Notes: generated by a model not told the origin, from the sequence alone. 64,000 bases of DNA from Flavobacterium lipolyticum (GCF_020905335.1 NZ_JAJJMN010000001.1:1426001-1490000), one strand, 5' to 3'. Counted from the stretch's first letter, positions 1 to 9,436 are shown. Numbers and translations are program-made.

Positions 1-140
1 TTCAGCTTACTGTAATTGGTTAAGCTTTCGGATTGTTCATTGCCTGTTGATTTCCCTTCCAGTAATAAATCGGTAACTATTTTTCGATATTCTGTATACG
101 AATGACTATTGAATAATGATTTAGCTATGGTACTTTTCAT
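1..140 (-). CDS. 5' end of a possible thioredoxin-like protein (partial)
   Basis: Minus-strand frame starting with ATG at 140 and running off the left edge, so only the first 46 residues are visible. They begin MKSTIAKSLFNSHSYTEYRK and include LLLEGKSTGNEQSE. From memory this resembles the N-terminal lead of flavobacterial thioredoxin-fold proteins whose active site would lie outside the window, so the domain cannot be checked here. The gene is divergent from pyrH, with 188 bases of AT-rich DNA between the two start codons. The frame and start are well supported; the function is a weak guess. Confidence 0.45.
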   Translation of the reverse strand, partial: MKSTIAKSLFNSHSYTEYRKIVTDLLLEGKSTGNEQSESLTNYSKL

Positions 141-298
141 ATTTAGGATTTTTTGAATTCTATAAAATTACAACTTTTAAAAGGACTTAAAGAATGACTT
201 TTGTCACATTCGGAGAAATCCGAAAAAACGGTAAAAATTTAAAACGAGAAGAACTATTATTTTTTTTAAAACATTATTTCTAAAAATCAGAATATGTC

Positions 299-306
299 TA
301 TATTTG
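299..306 (+). promoter_or_regulatory. -7 promoter element of pyrH
   Basis: TATATTTG matches the Bacteroidota -7 consensus TAnnTTTG exactly and lies 22 bases before the pyrH ATG, implying a short leader. No convincing -33 TTG is seen. Confidence 0.6.
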
Positions 307-328
307 CACAAATTAACGCAACACAGAA

Positions 329-1036
329 ATGAAATATAAAAGAATTCTTCTAAAACTTAGCGGCGAAGCCTTAATGGGTGATTTACAATACGGTATTGAC
401 CCTAAAAGATTAGCCGAATATGCTGAAGAGATTAAGCAAATTCACAGTAAAGGAGTAGAAATTGCTATTGTAATTGGAGGAGGAAATATTTTTAGAGGCG
501 TTGCAGGTGCAAGTGCCGGTATGGATAGAGTACAAGGCGATTATATGGGTATGCTTGCTACCGTAATTAATGGAATGGCTTTGCAGGGGGCACTTGAAGA
601 CAAAGGAATGAAAACGCGTTTACAGACTGCTTTGAAAATGGAGTCTATTGCAGAACCTTACATTAAAAGAAGAGCAGACCGTCATCTTGAAAAAGGAAGA
701 ATTGTAATTTTTGGTGCCGGAACCGGAAATCCTTATTTTACAACGGATACAGCGGCCGTTTTAAGAGGAATTGAAATCAATGCAGATGTGATCTTAAAAG
801 GAACTCGTGTAGATGGTGTCTATGATTCTGATCCGGAAAAAAATGCATCGGCAGTAAAATTTGATTTTATTTCGTTTGATGATGTTCTTAAAAAAGGACT
901 AAACGTAATGGATACTACCGCTTTTACTTTAAGTCAGGAGAACAAATTGCCAATCGTTGTTTTTGACATGAACAAAATTGGTAATCTTTTGAAAATCTGT
1001 GAAGGTGAAAACGTTGGAACAGTAGTTAATATATAA
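329..1036 (+). CDS. pyrH: UMP kinase
   Basis: Cytosolic kinase converting UMP and ATP to UDP and ADP in pyrimidine nucleotide synthesis. The 235 residues match the usual bacterial length. The amino-acid-kinase fold is shown by KLSGEAL near the N-terminus, the glycine-rich GGGNIFRG at about residues 50-57 and [13 protein letters not shown] at about 131-143. The ATG lies 22 bases after a perfect -7 promoter element. frr follows 75 bases downstream on the same strand, a gene pair common in bacteria, so the two are probably co-transcribed. The spacer between them holds short convergent repeats. Nothing is missing from the protein. Confidence 0.97.
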   Translation: MKYKRILLKLSGEALMGDLQYGIDPKRLAEYAEEIKQIHSKGVEIAIVIGGGNIFRGVAGASAGMDRVQGDYMGMLATVINGMALQGALEDKGMKTRLQTALKMESIAEPYIKRRADRHLEKGRIVIFGAGTGNPYFTTDTAAVLRGIEINADVILKGTRVDGVYDSDPEKNASAVKFDFISFDDVLKKGLNVMDTTAFTLSQENKLPIVVFDMNKIGNLLKICEGENVGTVVNI

Positions 1037-1041
1037 GTCAA

Positions 1042-1102
1042 CAGTTACAGTTTACAGTTATCAATACTGACTGAGACTGAAAACTGAGACTGAAAACTAA
1101 AA
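1042..1102. repeat. Convergent 6-7 nt repeats between pyrH and frr
   Basis: Left side reads CAGTTA, CAGTTTA, CAGTTAT (1042-1061). Right side reads ACTGAG, ACTGAAA, ACTGAG, ACTGAAA, ACTAAAA (1070-1102). The right units approximate the reverse complement of the left ones, so the RNA can fold into an imperfect hairpin ending just before the frr start. Confidence 0.7.
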
Positions 1103-1111
1103 ACAAAAAAA

Positions 1112-1675
1112 ATGACGGAAGAAATAGAATTTATATTAGACAGTACGGAAGAATCTATGAACGGTTCGATTGCGCACTTAGAGAAAGAATTTCTTAACAT
1201 TCGTGCAGGAAAAGCTTCTCCGGCAATGTTGGGAAGTGTTTTTGTAGATTACTACGGAGCTGCAACACCCCTTTCTCAAGTGTCAAAAATCAGTGTTCCT
1301 GATGCCAGAACAATTACACTACAGCCTTTTGAAAAAAACATGCTGTCTGTAATTGAAAAAGCAATCATGGTTGCCAACATTGGTTTCAACCCAATGAACA
1401 ACGGAGACGTTATTATCATTAGCGTTCCGCCTTTGACAGAGGAACGTCGTAAAGAACTGGCTAAACAAGCGAAAGCTGAAGCAGAAGATGCTAAAATTGG
1501 TGTTCGTAACGTACGTAAAGATGCCAATACGGATATCAAAAAACTAGAAAAAGAAGGAACTTCTGAAGACATTTGCAAATCAGCTGAGGAGCAAGTTCAG
1601 AATTTAACCAATACTTACATCAAAAAAATCGATGAATTACTGGCTGCTAAAGAAGCCGAAATCATGAAGGTGTAA
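1112..1675 (+). CDS. frr: Ribosome recycling factor
   Basis: Releases ribosomal subunits from mRNA after termination, together with EF-G. The 187 residues equal the usual length. Family features include LNIRAGKASPAML near residues 29-41, the central KISVPDARTITLQPFEK segment, and the helical C-terminal half with RNVRKDAN and IKKLEKEGTSED. It follows pyrH and ends 18 bases before a strong intrinsic terminator, so it closes a pyrH-frr transcription unit. The ATG at 1112 follows an A-rich tract, usual for translation starts in this group. A 100-codon frame on the opposite strand is a shadow. Confidence 0.97.
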   Translation: MTEEIEFILDSTEESMNGSIAHLEKEFLNIRAGKASPAMLGSVFVDYYGAATPLSQVSKISVPDARTITLQPFEKNMLSVIEKAIMVANIGFNPMNNGDVIIISVPPLTEERRKELAKQAKAEAEDAKIGVRNVRKDANTDIKKLEKEGTSEDICKSAEEQVQNLTNTYIKKIDELLAAKEAEIMKV

Positions 1676-1693
1676 TCCTATTCAACACAAAAT

Positions 1694-1734
1694 AAAAATC
1701 CGTTTAGTTAAATTATACTGAACGGATTTTTTTA
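1694..1734 (+). terminator. Intrinsic terminator of pyrH-frr
   Basis: Stem AAAAATCCGTT (1694-1704) pairs with AACGGATTTTT (1721-1731), followed by further T residues. Confidence 0.85.
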
Positions 1735-1738
1735 TTGT

Positions 1739-1746
1739 TATTTTTG
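1739..1746 (+). promoter_or_regulatory. -7 promoter element of the DUF5686 gene
   Basis: TATTTTTG fits TAnnTTTG and lies 46 bases before the ATG at 1793, just after the frr terminator. Confidence 0.5.
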
Positions 1747-1792
1747 CATACCAAAAGTACAAGTTGTCCGTTTTGAAACTATAACATTCTCT

Positions 1793-4288
1793 ATGAAGCT
1801 ATTCTGTTTGTTGACTTTGTTTTTCACGCTTACCATTCAGGCACAATTTCAAATAAACGGAATTGTAACGGACTCTAATAACAAACCGCTTCCTTTTGCT
1901 ACCATTACAACTTCTGACAGTACTAATACAATTACGGATGTTGACGGGAAGTTTATTCTAAAAGCCCTTTCAAGACCGGAGACTTTTACCGTTTCGTACA
2001 TTGGTTTTCAAACGAAGACAATTGTAATTACGGACCAAAAAACTTTTTACCCTGTTTCTCTTTTTCAAAAAACCGACGATTTGAGGGAGGTTGTGGTTTC
2101 AAACGAAAATCCGGCCCTTACGATAATTAAGAAGGTCATTGCGAATAAAAACAAAAACAATCCGCAAAGAAAACTGAACAGTTTCGAATACAAAAGCTAC
2201 AACAAACTTATTGTAACAGCGAATCCTGATTCTATTGATGGCAGAATTGACTCTACAGCCACATATAAAAATTTCGACAAAAAGCGTATTAACATTGATT
2301 CTTCGGATTATAAATTCAAAGAAATAATTAGCAAGCAGCACTTGTTTCAAACCGAGAAAGTTTCACAATACCAGTTCGGCAACAACAAACTGAAAGAAAC
2401 GATACTAGGAACCAAAATGTCCGGGTTTAAACAACCTATTTATGAGGTTATTGCTTTTAATCTCCAATCGATTTCGATTTATGATCCGAAATACGAATTG
2501 TTTGAAACGAAGTACGAAAATCCAATTTCGAATAGTGCTCCTCAAAGTTACAATTACAAGATTCTGGACACGGTAACTATAAAAGGACGTGAAACGTACA
2601 TGATTTACTTTAAAAACAAACAAAGAAGAAAATCATCCGGTTTAGAAGGAGTTTTGTATATCGATCAGGAGAATTTTGCCATCGCTAAAGCGGTAATGCG
2701 TATCAAAGGGGTTCTGGACATTAGTGGGATTCATGAATTTGAATACGTACCCAGTGAGAAAATATGGTTTCAGAGCAACACCACTTTTAAAATTGTTAAA
2801 GGGAAAAACGACGATGATATTAAAATCTTAGGTGGAACAATTCAGTTTGACGGAGATGTTGAAGATAATTTTGAACCCCGAAAAAAATCGGCTTCCGATT
2901 TTACTTATCTGCTTTCTGAAAGTAACAATTTTGACATTCACTATAATACTACTGCCCCTATAAAAGATCCGGCACTTTACATTGAAATTAAAGACGATGC
3001 CAACAAAAAACCGGAAACCTTCTGGGAAGAATACAGAAAAGAAGATCTGGACTTAAAAAGCCAGAGAACCTATCAGTTAATTGACAGTCTTTCGATAAAG
3101 AAAAGAATCGAGAATCGTTTGGGACTTGGACGAAAAATCATCAATGGCTATTTCCCGATTGGACCTATTGATCTGGATTTAAAAAAGATTATCAGTTACA
3201 ACAATTACGAAGGCTTCAGACTGGGGCTTGGCGGTATTACCAATGACCGTTTTTCTAAAAACTTCAGAATCGAGGGATACTCGGCTTACGGTACAAAAGA
3301 CGGTCAGCACAAATACAGTCTGGGAGCAGGATTTTTATTGGACAAAAACACCAATACTTGGGTAAACGGATATTATACCGATGATGTTCGGGAAATTGCG
3401 AGTACCGTTTTTGCCGTTGACAAACGTGTTTTCAAAATTTACGATCCACGTCCGATCAACATTAGTACTTTTTATCAATATGTGGGCTGGAAAGCTAATA
3501 TTCAGACCAAAATTATTCCTAAAACGGAAGCCGTACTAGAATTTTCGAGAACTTATGTCGAGCCCAAATTTGATTATCTTTTTAATTACAATGGAAAACT
3601 GTATTCGGATTTTATTATGACTACAGCAATGGTTTCGATCGTATGGGCTCCTTTTAGTGCTTTTATGCAAACTCCAACCGGGAGAACTGAAACGGATAAA
3701 AGATTTCCAAGGTTTACTTTTCAGTACACACAATCATTACCTAATGTATTGGAAAATGATTTTACTTTTGGGAAAATAGATTTCAAAGCTGAATATGAGA
3801 AGAAATACCTAAACGGTCAAAAAACGAGTTTGCTTCTGCAAGGAGGTTATGCTACGGGCGATGTTCCCATTACCCATCTTTACAATACCATGCCCAACAA
3901 CTTAACAAAAGAAACCATTATCCAGCGTATTACCTTTGCCGGACGAAACAGTTTTGAAACGATGTTTTTTAATGAGTTTTTCTCCAGTCAATATGTCTTC
4001 TTTCAACTTAAACATGGTTTTGACCGAATCAGAATCCTCAAAAAAGTGCGTCCTTCTTTAGTGCTGGTAACGAGAATGGCATGGGGAAATATGGAAAATC
4101 CGCAACAGCATGTAGGTCCAATCTATAAAACTTTAGACAGGGGCTTTTTTGAATCTGGAATCGAACTAAACAAAATTTACAAGGGCATTGGTTTTGGCGG
4201 CTTTTATCGATATGGCCCGAACCAGTTAATGAAATTTGAGGATAACATTGCCGTTAAAATTTCTTATGTTTTAGATTTGGGACTATAA
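1793..4288 (+). CDS. DUF5686 / carboxypeptidase-like regulatory domain outer-membrane protein
   Basis: 831-residue exported protein. Residues 1-17 are a signal peptide ending QAQ. Residues about 20-105 form a carboxypeptidase-regulatory-like beta-sandwich (INGIVTDSNNKPLPFATI, then DVDGKF and VSYIGFQTK), the module that often precedes TonB receptors. The rest matches the Bacteroidota DUF5686 family in length and style, with a long aromatic-rich C-terminal half suited to a beta-barrel (many alternating polar/aromatic strands, ending KISYVLDLGL). There is no TonB plug domain, so it is not a classic TonB receptor. Its biochemical role is unknown. It has its own promoter and stands alone, convergent with the antiporter gene. 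Confidence 0.8.
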   Translation: MKLFCLLTLFFTLTIQAQFQINGIVTDSNNKPLPFATITTSDSTNTITDVDGKFILKALSRPETFTVSYIGFQTKTIVITDQKTFYPVSLFQKTDDLREVVVSNENPALTIIKKVIANKNKNNPQRKLNSFEYKSYNKLIVTANPDSIDGRIDSTATYKNFDKKRINIDSSDYKFKEIISKQHLFQTEKVSQYQFGNNKLKETILGTKMSGFKQPIYEVIAFNLQSISIYDPKYELFETKYENPISNSAPQSYNYKILDTVTIKGRETYMIYFKNKQRRKSSGLEGVLYIDQENFAIAKAVMRIKGVLDISGIHEFEYVPSEKIWFQSNTTFKIVKGKNDDDIKILGGTIQFDGDVEDNFEPRKKSASDFTYLLSESNNFDIHYNTTAPIKDPALYIEIKDDANKKPETFWEEYRKEDLDLKSQRTYQLIDSLSIKKRIENRLGLGRKIINGYFPIGPIDLDLKKIISYNNYEGFRLGLGGITNDRFSKNFRIEGYSAYGTKDGQHKYSLGAGFLLDKNTNTWVNGYYTDDVREIASTVFAVDKRVFKIYDPRPINISTFYQYVGWKANIQTKIIPKTEAVLEFSRTYVEPKFDYLFNYNGKLYSDFIMTTAMVSIVWAPFSAFMQTPTGRTETDKRFPRFTFQYTQSLPNVLENDFTFGKIDFKAEYEKKYLNGQKTSLLLQGGYATGDVPITHLYNTMPNNLTKETIIQRITFAGRNSFETMFFNEFFSSQYVFFQLKHGFDRIRILKKVRPSLVLVTRMAWGNMENPQQHVGPIYKTLDRGFFESGIELNKIYKGIGFGGFYRYGPNQLMKFEDNIAVKISYVLDLGL

Positions 4289-4369
4289 ATATTAAATTCC
4301 AATTCTTTTGAATTCCAAATTCCAATGTGACGTTTCGTTTCGTTACGACGAAAGGAGTAAGCATAACAA

Positions 4370-4435
4370 AATCCGTGTAAATCTGTGTTTTAGCAAAGCG
4401 AATCTGTGTCATCCGCGTGCCATAACACAATCTAA
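4370..4435. repeat. Dispersed-type non-coding repeat (GTGTAAATCTGTG family)
   Basis: Within the 285-base convergent spacer lies AATCCGTGTAAATCTGTG, then GAATCTGTGTCATCCGCGTG. Related words occur in the spacers at 8773-8850, 11832-11865 and 17723-17813. I see no gene here. An 86-codon minus-strand frame crosses the spacer and the upstream gene end and is not credible. Confidence 0.5.
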
Positions 4436-4515
4436 ACTCCAATCTCTTAATTCCCAATTGAAGGCCTAGTTTCGTTTCAACAGAAAGAGAAACCTCAAAG
4501 AAATAAGAAAACAAA

Positions 4516-4552
4516 AAATCCCAAACTCCAACAAAATTGGAATTTGGGATTT
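4516..4552. terminator. Bidirectional terminator hairpin
   Basis: A 16-base stem, AAATCCCAAACTCCAA (4516-4531) against TTGGAATTTGGGATTT (4537-4552), with one mismatch and a 5-base loop. It sits between two convergent genes with A- and T-rich flanks, so it can end transcription from both sides. Confidence 0.7.
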
Positions 4553-4573
4553 GAAATTTAGAATTTAATTCCT

Positions 4574-6844
4574 CTATGGTTTTAAAATCAATACCGAAGG
4601 TGTATTGTTCAACCAGGTACTCTGAGATTCTATTAATTTCTTCCAGCTGTCTAAACTGATAATCATTAAGTTCTGGTTCTCCAAGAATTCTTTCTTAATC
4701 GTTCGGTCGTGCATGATCATAATGTGATTCGGCGCAATCTGTTCGATAGAACGAATCGTTTCCTGAATATCTCTGGTACTTTTTACTTCTCCACTGGCAT
4801 CCAAAACGGTAATCTGAGACCCGTTGTTGTTGATTAACTTTTTGGCATAATCAATTAAGAAAGCATCTTCCTTACTAAAAACCGGCATAAAAACCTGATT
4901 GATTTCTTCCAGGTTTTTATCAATAAAGATTCCTACCGGCATTTTGCTTTTCGCAATAATATGACGTGTTCTTTCGTCAAAAGGAGAATTTTCAAACAAT
5001 CCTTCTTTTCCGGTAAACTTATCGATTAAGCGGTCCGGGTTTACGATTCTCGTCGTAAATCCAAGAATTTTCCCCAACAAGGTTCCTTCAAAAATAGACT
5101 GTCCCAATCCGACTAATAATAAATCATATTCTCCCTGATTTGCGGTATCAATAATATCAGTATCAATATCATTTGTTACTTTAAAAACGCTAACCATATT
5201 CTGATTCAGACGTTCTGATTCTTCGACCACCGGCAACAACATTTTACGCTCATGGTCTTTGATATCAAACGAATGTATTTCGGTACTTAACGACAAATGC
5301 ATGGCTGTCACAATCGAATTATCGGCTTGTTTCTTCACCAGACTATTGGCCAGTTTAAGCAATTTTTTCCCTTTTTCAGGCGTGGCGAAAGAAAGCAGGA
5401 TTTTATACTTGCTTTTATTCCCTATTTCCTGCGGAATGGCGGTTACCTTATCTTTAAATATAAAATCTATTAAATCCAGTGCCGGGCCGGTCATAAACGT
5501 AGTTACCAAAGCCATAATGACCATCATGGTAAAAATTTCTGTTGACAAAACTCCTAAGTCGTAACCAATGTTTAGCACTACAAGTTCCATCAAACCACGA
5601 GTATTCATTAAAGCTCCGATCGCTAAACTGTCTTTCCAGCTTTGTCCGACAAATTTCGCTGCAAAGGCACTTCCGAAGAACTTTCCAGCTACGGCTACCC
5701 CAATAATTACGGCAGTTACCTTCCATAAATACGGATCGTTCAATAAACCAATCTGTGTACGTAAACCGGTAAACACAAAGAACAATGGCAGTAAAACGAT
5801 GATCGCGACATCTTCTACTTTCTCAATAAAAATATTTCTGAAAGTATTGTTTTCAGGCATAATTGCTCCGGCTAAAAAAGCGCCGAACAAAGCGTGAATT
5901 CCGATAAGTTCGGCAGCATATGCAGAGAACAACAAGGTTAGAAAAAAGATGGCAACCACAGGTTTATTCAAACTCTCACGTGTTGAATTCAAATCACCTA
6001 CACGTTTTAAAAACGGACGAACTATTTTCAACATGACAATTACATACAATAATGCTAAACCAATTACATATAAAGCACTTGTAAACGAACCTGCTTTTAC
6101 AATAGCAATTACCACTGCCAAAATACACCATGCCGTAATATCATCGGCAGCAGCACACGTAATGGCGATAGTTCCGAGTTTTGTTTTTTGCATCCCGCGC
6201 TCCTGCACAATACGCGCAAGAACCGGAAATGCGGTAATACTCATCGCAATTCCCATAAACAGTCCGAAAGAGGCAAACTCCACCCCAACCGGCGCAAAAG
6301 TATGGTAGATAAAATAAGCTAATGAAAGCCCCAGGGCAAAAGGGATTACAATACTTGCGTGACTTATAACTACAGCATCATGTGCTTTGTTTTTCAAAAC
6401 TTTCAAATCCAATTCCATTCCAATCACAAACATGAAAAGAATCAAACCGATTTGACTTAAAAATTGCAGATTCCCTAAAGATTCTTTTGGAAATAAAGCG
6501 GCAGAAAATTCAGGAAAATACATTCCGACCAAAGAAGGTCCTAAAACAATTCCGGCAATCATTTCTCCAATTACGGAAGGCTGTCCTATTTTTCTAAAAA
6601 ACCACCCGAACAAACGGGCTACTAAAATAATAGTCACGATCTGTGCTAATAAAATAGCCAAAGGATGCTGAAGGTTTTCTATCATCGAGTGAAGAAAATC
6701 ATTCCAATGGTTGCTTTCTATTTTTTTATGAACGACTCCGCGTCCGGCCTCAAGTGAAACCCCTTTTGAAATTACCCAATAGATCAGGCCTGTAAAACCG
6801 CCAATAACCGTAATGTAAAACAAGGAGTTTTTAAGATTATTCAT
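4574..6844 (-). CDS. CPA2-family cation/proton antiporter with C-terminal stress-protein-like domains
   Basis: Inner-membrane monovalent cation/H+ exchanger. After an N-terminal membrane segment, a Na+/H+ exchanger core of about 380 residues carries IGQPSVIGEMIAGIVLGPSL, the FMFVIGMELDL segment and the paired aspartates in ITCAAADDITAW expected for CPA2 transport. The last 270 or so residues are soluble and resemble one or two universal-stress-protein folds, likely regulatory. I place the start at the ATG at 6844 (MNNLKNSLFYIT, 756 residues). An in-frame ATG 84 bases upstream would add a non-conserved leader, and GATATTTG, close to a -7 element, lies between the two. It stands alone. The ion is unknown; K+ or Na+ are both possible. 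Confidence 0.88.
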   Translation of the reverse strand: MNNLKNSLFYITVIGGFTGLIYWVISKGVSLEAGRGVVHKKIESNHWNDFLHSMIENLQHPLAILLAQIVTIILVARLFGWFFRKIGQPSVIGEMIAGIVLGPSLVGMYFPEFSAALFPKESLGNLQFLSQIGLILFMFVIGMELDLKVLKNKAHDAVVISHASIVIPFALGLSLAYFIYHTFAPVGVEFASFGLFMGIAMSITAFPVLARIVQERGMQKTKLGTIAITCAAADDITAWCILAVVIAIVKAGSFTSALYVIGLALLYVIVMLKIVRPFLKRVGDLNSTRESLNKPVVAIFFLTLLFSAYAAELIGIHALFGAFLAGAIMPENNTFRNIFIEKVEDVAIIVLLPLFFVFTGLRTQIGLLNDPYLWKVTAVIIGVAVAGKFFGSAFAAKFVGQSWKDSLAIGALMNTRGLMELVVLNIGYDLGVLSTEIFTMMVIMALVTTFMTGPALDLIDFIFKDKVTAIPQEIGNKSKYKILLSFATPEKGKKLLKLANSLVKKQADNSIVTAMHLSLSTEIHSFDIKDHERKMLLPVVEESERLNQNMVSVFKVTNDIDTDIIDTANQGEYDLLLVGLGQSIFEGTLLGKILGFTTRIVNPDRLIDKFTGKEGLFENSPFDERTRHIIAKSKMPVGIFIDKNLEEINQVFMPVFSKEDAFLIDYAKKLINNNGSQITVLDASGEVKSTRDIQETIRSIEQIAPNHIMIMHDRTIKKEFLENQNLMIISLDSWKKLIESQSTWLNNTPSVLILKP

Positions 6845-7020
6845 AACTCGTTTTTTTGATTTATTGCTGCAAATATCAACACTCCTACTGTAGTGCAAAA
6901 GTAAATTTACCGCTAATTTTAAATCCATGTAACAAGTCTGAAAAACTTTGTAATAAGTTAATAACGACAGCTAAAACGATTGTGATTCTGAACGAAATCG
7001 AAAGCTGGTGTAACGAAAAA

Positions 7021-7270
7021 GGGGGGGGGCTTCGACTTCGCTCAGCCGGACACGACTTCGTTCAGGCTGACAGGACTTTGCTCAGCCGGACACGACTTCG
7101 CTGCCTGACACGTCTTCGTTCAGCCTGACTCGACTTCGCTCAGCGTGACACGTCTTTGTTCAGCCTGACTCGACTTCGCTCAGCGTGACACGTCTTCGTT
7201 CAGGCTGACAGGACTTTGCTCAGCCGGACAGGACTTTGCTCAGCCGGACAGGACTTCGCTCAGCCGGACA
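7021..7270. repeat. 12-unit 20-bp tandem repeat preceded by a G9 tract
   Basis: Nine G residues (7021-7029) are followed by 12 contiguous units of about 20 bases (7033-7270), consensus CGACTTCGCTCAGCCTGACA; unit 4 is 18 bases. There are no spacers between units, so this is not a CRISPR. The array fills most of the 457-base gap between the antiporter start and the response-regulator stop. It shares the core CGACTTCGCTC with the 28-bp array at 18573-18735. A 90-codon frame across it is spurious. Confidence 0.9.
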
Positions 7271-7301
7271 GGGCTTTGGACTTTGTCCTTAGCTGATCGT
7301 C

Positions 7302-8021
7302 TTATAGTTTGACTCTTTTCAGGAAATCGGCACGATAGGTTTCACTTAGAATTAACGCACTGTTTTTACCCTCTTTTTCCTGATGATGCAAAACGATTTC
7401 ATTGTGATTGAAAAATTTTATCGCCTTTACGGCTACGATTTCCTTTTTATTGACACGGCAAAAATCGGCTTCGGGAAGTTCCTGTAAAAGGGTGTCGAAT
7501 TTCACATTTTTTAAGTTCAGAAAACTGCCATCAGTAAGAAGTACAGTTTTATCACGACTGTCACTAACCGCCGTTTTGATGTATAGAATCTGATTGAAGT
7601 AAAGCAATGTTTTGCCTTTATCTGTATTTAACTGAATGAACTTCTTTGCTGCATCAGGCTTATCGAAACGCTCCAGGGCTTTCGAAATCGCTTTTTGCAA
7701 GCGTTCGAGTTTTACCGGTTTGGTAATGTAATCTACCGCGTCAATATTAAAAGCTTCGGCAGCATACTCTTTGTAAGCGGTGCAAAAGATAACCAGCTTA
7801 TTGTCCAGCATTTCTGCCAGATGCAAACCGTCGATCCCTGGCATTTCGATATCCGATATTAACAAATCAAAATCGAGATTCGGTATTTCGACAAGGAGTT
7901 TTTCGGGATTGTTAAATGTTTTTACAATTTCCACTTCAGGAATCTGTTCACAAAGCATTTTCAGATACGTTAAGCCCGGCAGCTCATCGTCCAGCAGCAA
8001 GCATTTCAGTTTTGTATTCAA
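7302..8021 (-). CDS. LytTR-family response regulator
   Basis: 239-residue two-component regulator that binds DNA through a LytTR domain. The receiver domain spans about residues 5-120, with acidic pocket LLLDDE, phospho-acceptor Asp57 in LLISDIEMPG and Lys101 in ITKPVK. The LytTR domain covers about 135-235 (LYFNQILYIKTAVSDS, NLKNVKFDTLL, FCRVNKKEIV). The frame has no ATG: a stop lies three codons upstream, and the first usable initiator is TTG at 8021. That TTG is inside the kinase gene, giving a 38-base overlap in another frame and strong translational coupling. Target genes are not evident. Confidence 0.9.
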   Translation of the reverse strand: MNTKLKCLLLDDELPGLTYLKMLCEQIPEVEIVKTFNNPEKLLVEIPNLDFDLLISDIEMPGIDGLHLAEMLDNKLVIFCTAYKEYAAEAFNIDAVDYITKPVKLERLQKAISKALERFDKPDAAKKFIQLNTDKGKTLLYFNQILYIKTAVSDSRDKTVLLTDGSFLNLKNVKFDTLLQELPEADFCRVNKKEIVAVKAIKFFNHNEIVLHHQEKEGKNSALILSETYRADFLKRVKL

Positions 8022-8745
8022 GTAGATCTATTTTTAGATGAGCAATATAAACGTCATTCTCTACAAACCTTTCGAGTTTGAAGTTGTTTTTATAAATAAT
8101 TCTTAATCGGTGCTCTAAAGTAGCATGACCAAAACCGCTTCGTTCTTTTTTTAAGACTTTTTTATTTGATATCTTATTCGAAACCGTCATAAAAAAAGCA
8201 TTGTCCCTAAACTCAAAAACTACCGAGATAAAGGCATCGGCACTCTGAAGATCGGCATGTTTAAATGCGTTTTCAATTAAATCAATCGAAATTAACGGTG
8301 CCAATAAAGGCTGTTCGTACAATTTGTCTTCTTTATTGACATTGGTTTTGATTTTCAATTCAAAGAGTGGACTGATTTTAATTTTATTGATTTCGATTAA
8401 ATTGAGCGCAAAGTCAATTTCCTCCCGGGCAGTAACAAATTTCTTTTTGCTCTCATACAGAATATAGTCCAATACGTTGGCCAATTTATCTAAAGCAAAA
8501 TACGTTTGGTACGCATGAGATTGTATCGAATTTAAAATATTTTTAAACAAATGCGGATTCAGTTTAGACTCCAGAGTTTCCAACTGCAAGTCATTAACCT
8601 TCATTTCGAGTGCATAGAAACTTTTCTCAGCATCGTCCTTTGCCTTTTTGAACTGCATCAATTGATACATCAAAAAACAGATGATAACGATAAGCAATAA
8701 AAGAATCGCCAAAAAAATAAAAGTGATTGTATTGTTTTCTTGCAT
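7984..8745 (-). CDS. LytS-type sensor histidine kinase
   Basis: 253-residue kinase of the His_kinase family that partners LytTR regulators. One membrane helix (about residues 8-30) is followed by a short coiled region, the phospho-acceptor motif KLNPHLFKNILNSIQ with His65, the N-box in SIDLIENAFKHA and the ATP-lid glycines in GFGHATLEHRLRIIY. There is no extracytoplasmic sensor domain, so the signal is probably membrane-borne or from another protein. It is the first gene of a two-gene operon and overlaps the regulator by 38 bases. Confidence 0.9.
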   Translation of the reverse strand: MQENNTITFIFLAILLLLIVIICFLMYQLMQFKKAKDDAEKSFYALEMKVNDLQLETLESKLNPHLFKNILNSIQSHAYQTYFALDKLANVLDYILYESKKKFVTAREEIDFALNLIEINKIKISPLFELKIKTNVNKEDKLYEQPLLAPLISIDLIENAFKHADLQSADAFISVVFEFRDNAFFMTVSNKISNKKVLKKERSGFGHATLEHRLRIIYKNNFKLERFVENDVYIAHLKIDLLEYKTEMLAAGR

Positions 8746-8955
8746 TGTTTATGTAAAGTTTAAAAGTTTTTTTCGCCACAGATTACAAAGATGATAAAGA
8801 TTTTCTACCTACTGTAATCTACTTGGTGTAATTCATTTTAACACATAGTAACATAGGTCCTGTATCCATAAAAAAGGCGTTTCACTTTATTTAAATACGC
8901 ATAACTCCTAATATATAAAAGCATTTCTTCTATTCTTAAAGAAACTAGGAAAATC

Positions 8956-9285
8956 TTAATGACTGGAAACAAACTTCAACCCAATAATCGAAGCAATTAA
9001 AGTCGAAAGAAAAAATATTCGCCAGAAAGTAGCGGGTTCTTTAAAAATTAAGATTCCAACCAGAACGGTTCCAACGGCTCCAATTCCTGTCCAAACAGCG
9101 TAGGCTGTTCCAATAGGCAGTACCTGTGTAGCCTTGTACAGTAAAAACATGCTGATAGCAAGACAAACAAAGAAACCAATCATCCAATAAGTCGAAACCA
9201 TTCCTGTTGTTTCTTTGGCCTTGCCCAGACAAGAGGCAAATGCAACTTCAAAAAGTCCTGCGATTACTAATAAAATCCAATTCAT
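8956..9285 (-). CDS. sugE: SMR-family exporter, SugE/Gdx-like
   Basis: 109-residue inner-membrane protein with four hydrophobic helices, the size of small multidrug resistance proteins, which act as antiparallel dimers coupled to proton entry. Glu13 in IAGLFEVAF is the essential SMR carboxylate. The segment LPIGTAYAVWTGIGAVGTVL matches the SugE/Gdx branch (guanidinium or quaternary ammonium export) more closely than EmrE. It stands alone between a two-component operon and a divergent exporter gene. No guanidine riboswitch-like structure was recognised in the leader. The substrate is inferred from the subfamily only. Confidence 0.85.
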   Translation of the reverse strand: MNWILLVIAGLFEVAFASCLGKAKETTGMVSTYWMIGFFVCLAISMFLLYKATQVLPIGTAYAVWTGIGAVGTVLVGILIFKEPATFWRIFFLSTLIASIIGLKFVSSH

Positions 9286-9436
9286 TTTCTACGCCTTTTT
9301 AAATGAGATACAAAGATGAGAAAACCTAGCGTAGAATGCTACAAATTATCCCATTTTTAGATTGCGGGAACATTCCAATTGTGTTAACAAACCGTAAAAA
9401 CCAAGCCGAATATTTATGATTTCGAGCACTTTTCAC

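Noticed and set aside
4254..4514. 86-codon minus-strand frame in the convergent spacer
   Set aside because: It is made of spacer repeats and the end of the neighbouring gene, with no promoter and unlikely composition.
6856..7128. 90-codon plus-strand frame over the antiporter start and the G9/20-bp repeats
   Set aside because: Its second half is repeat translation and it runs antisense through the antiporter promoter region.
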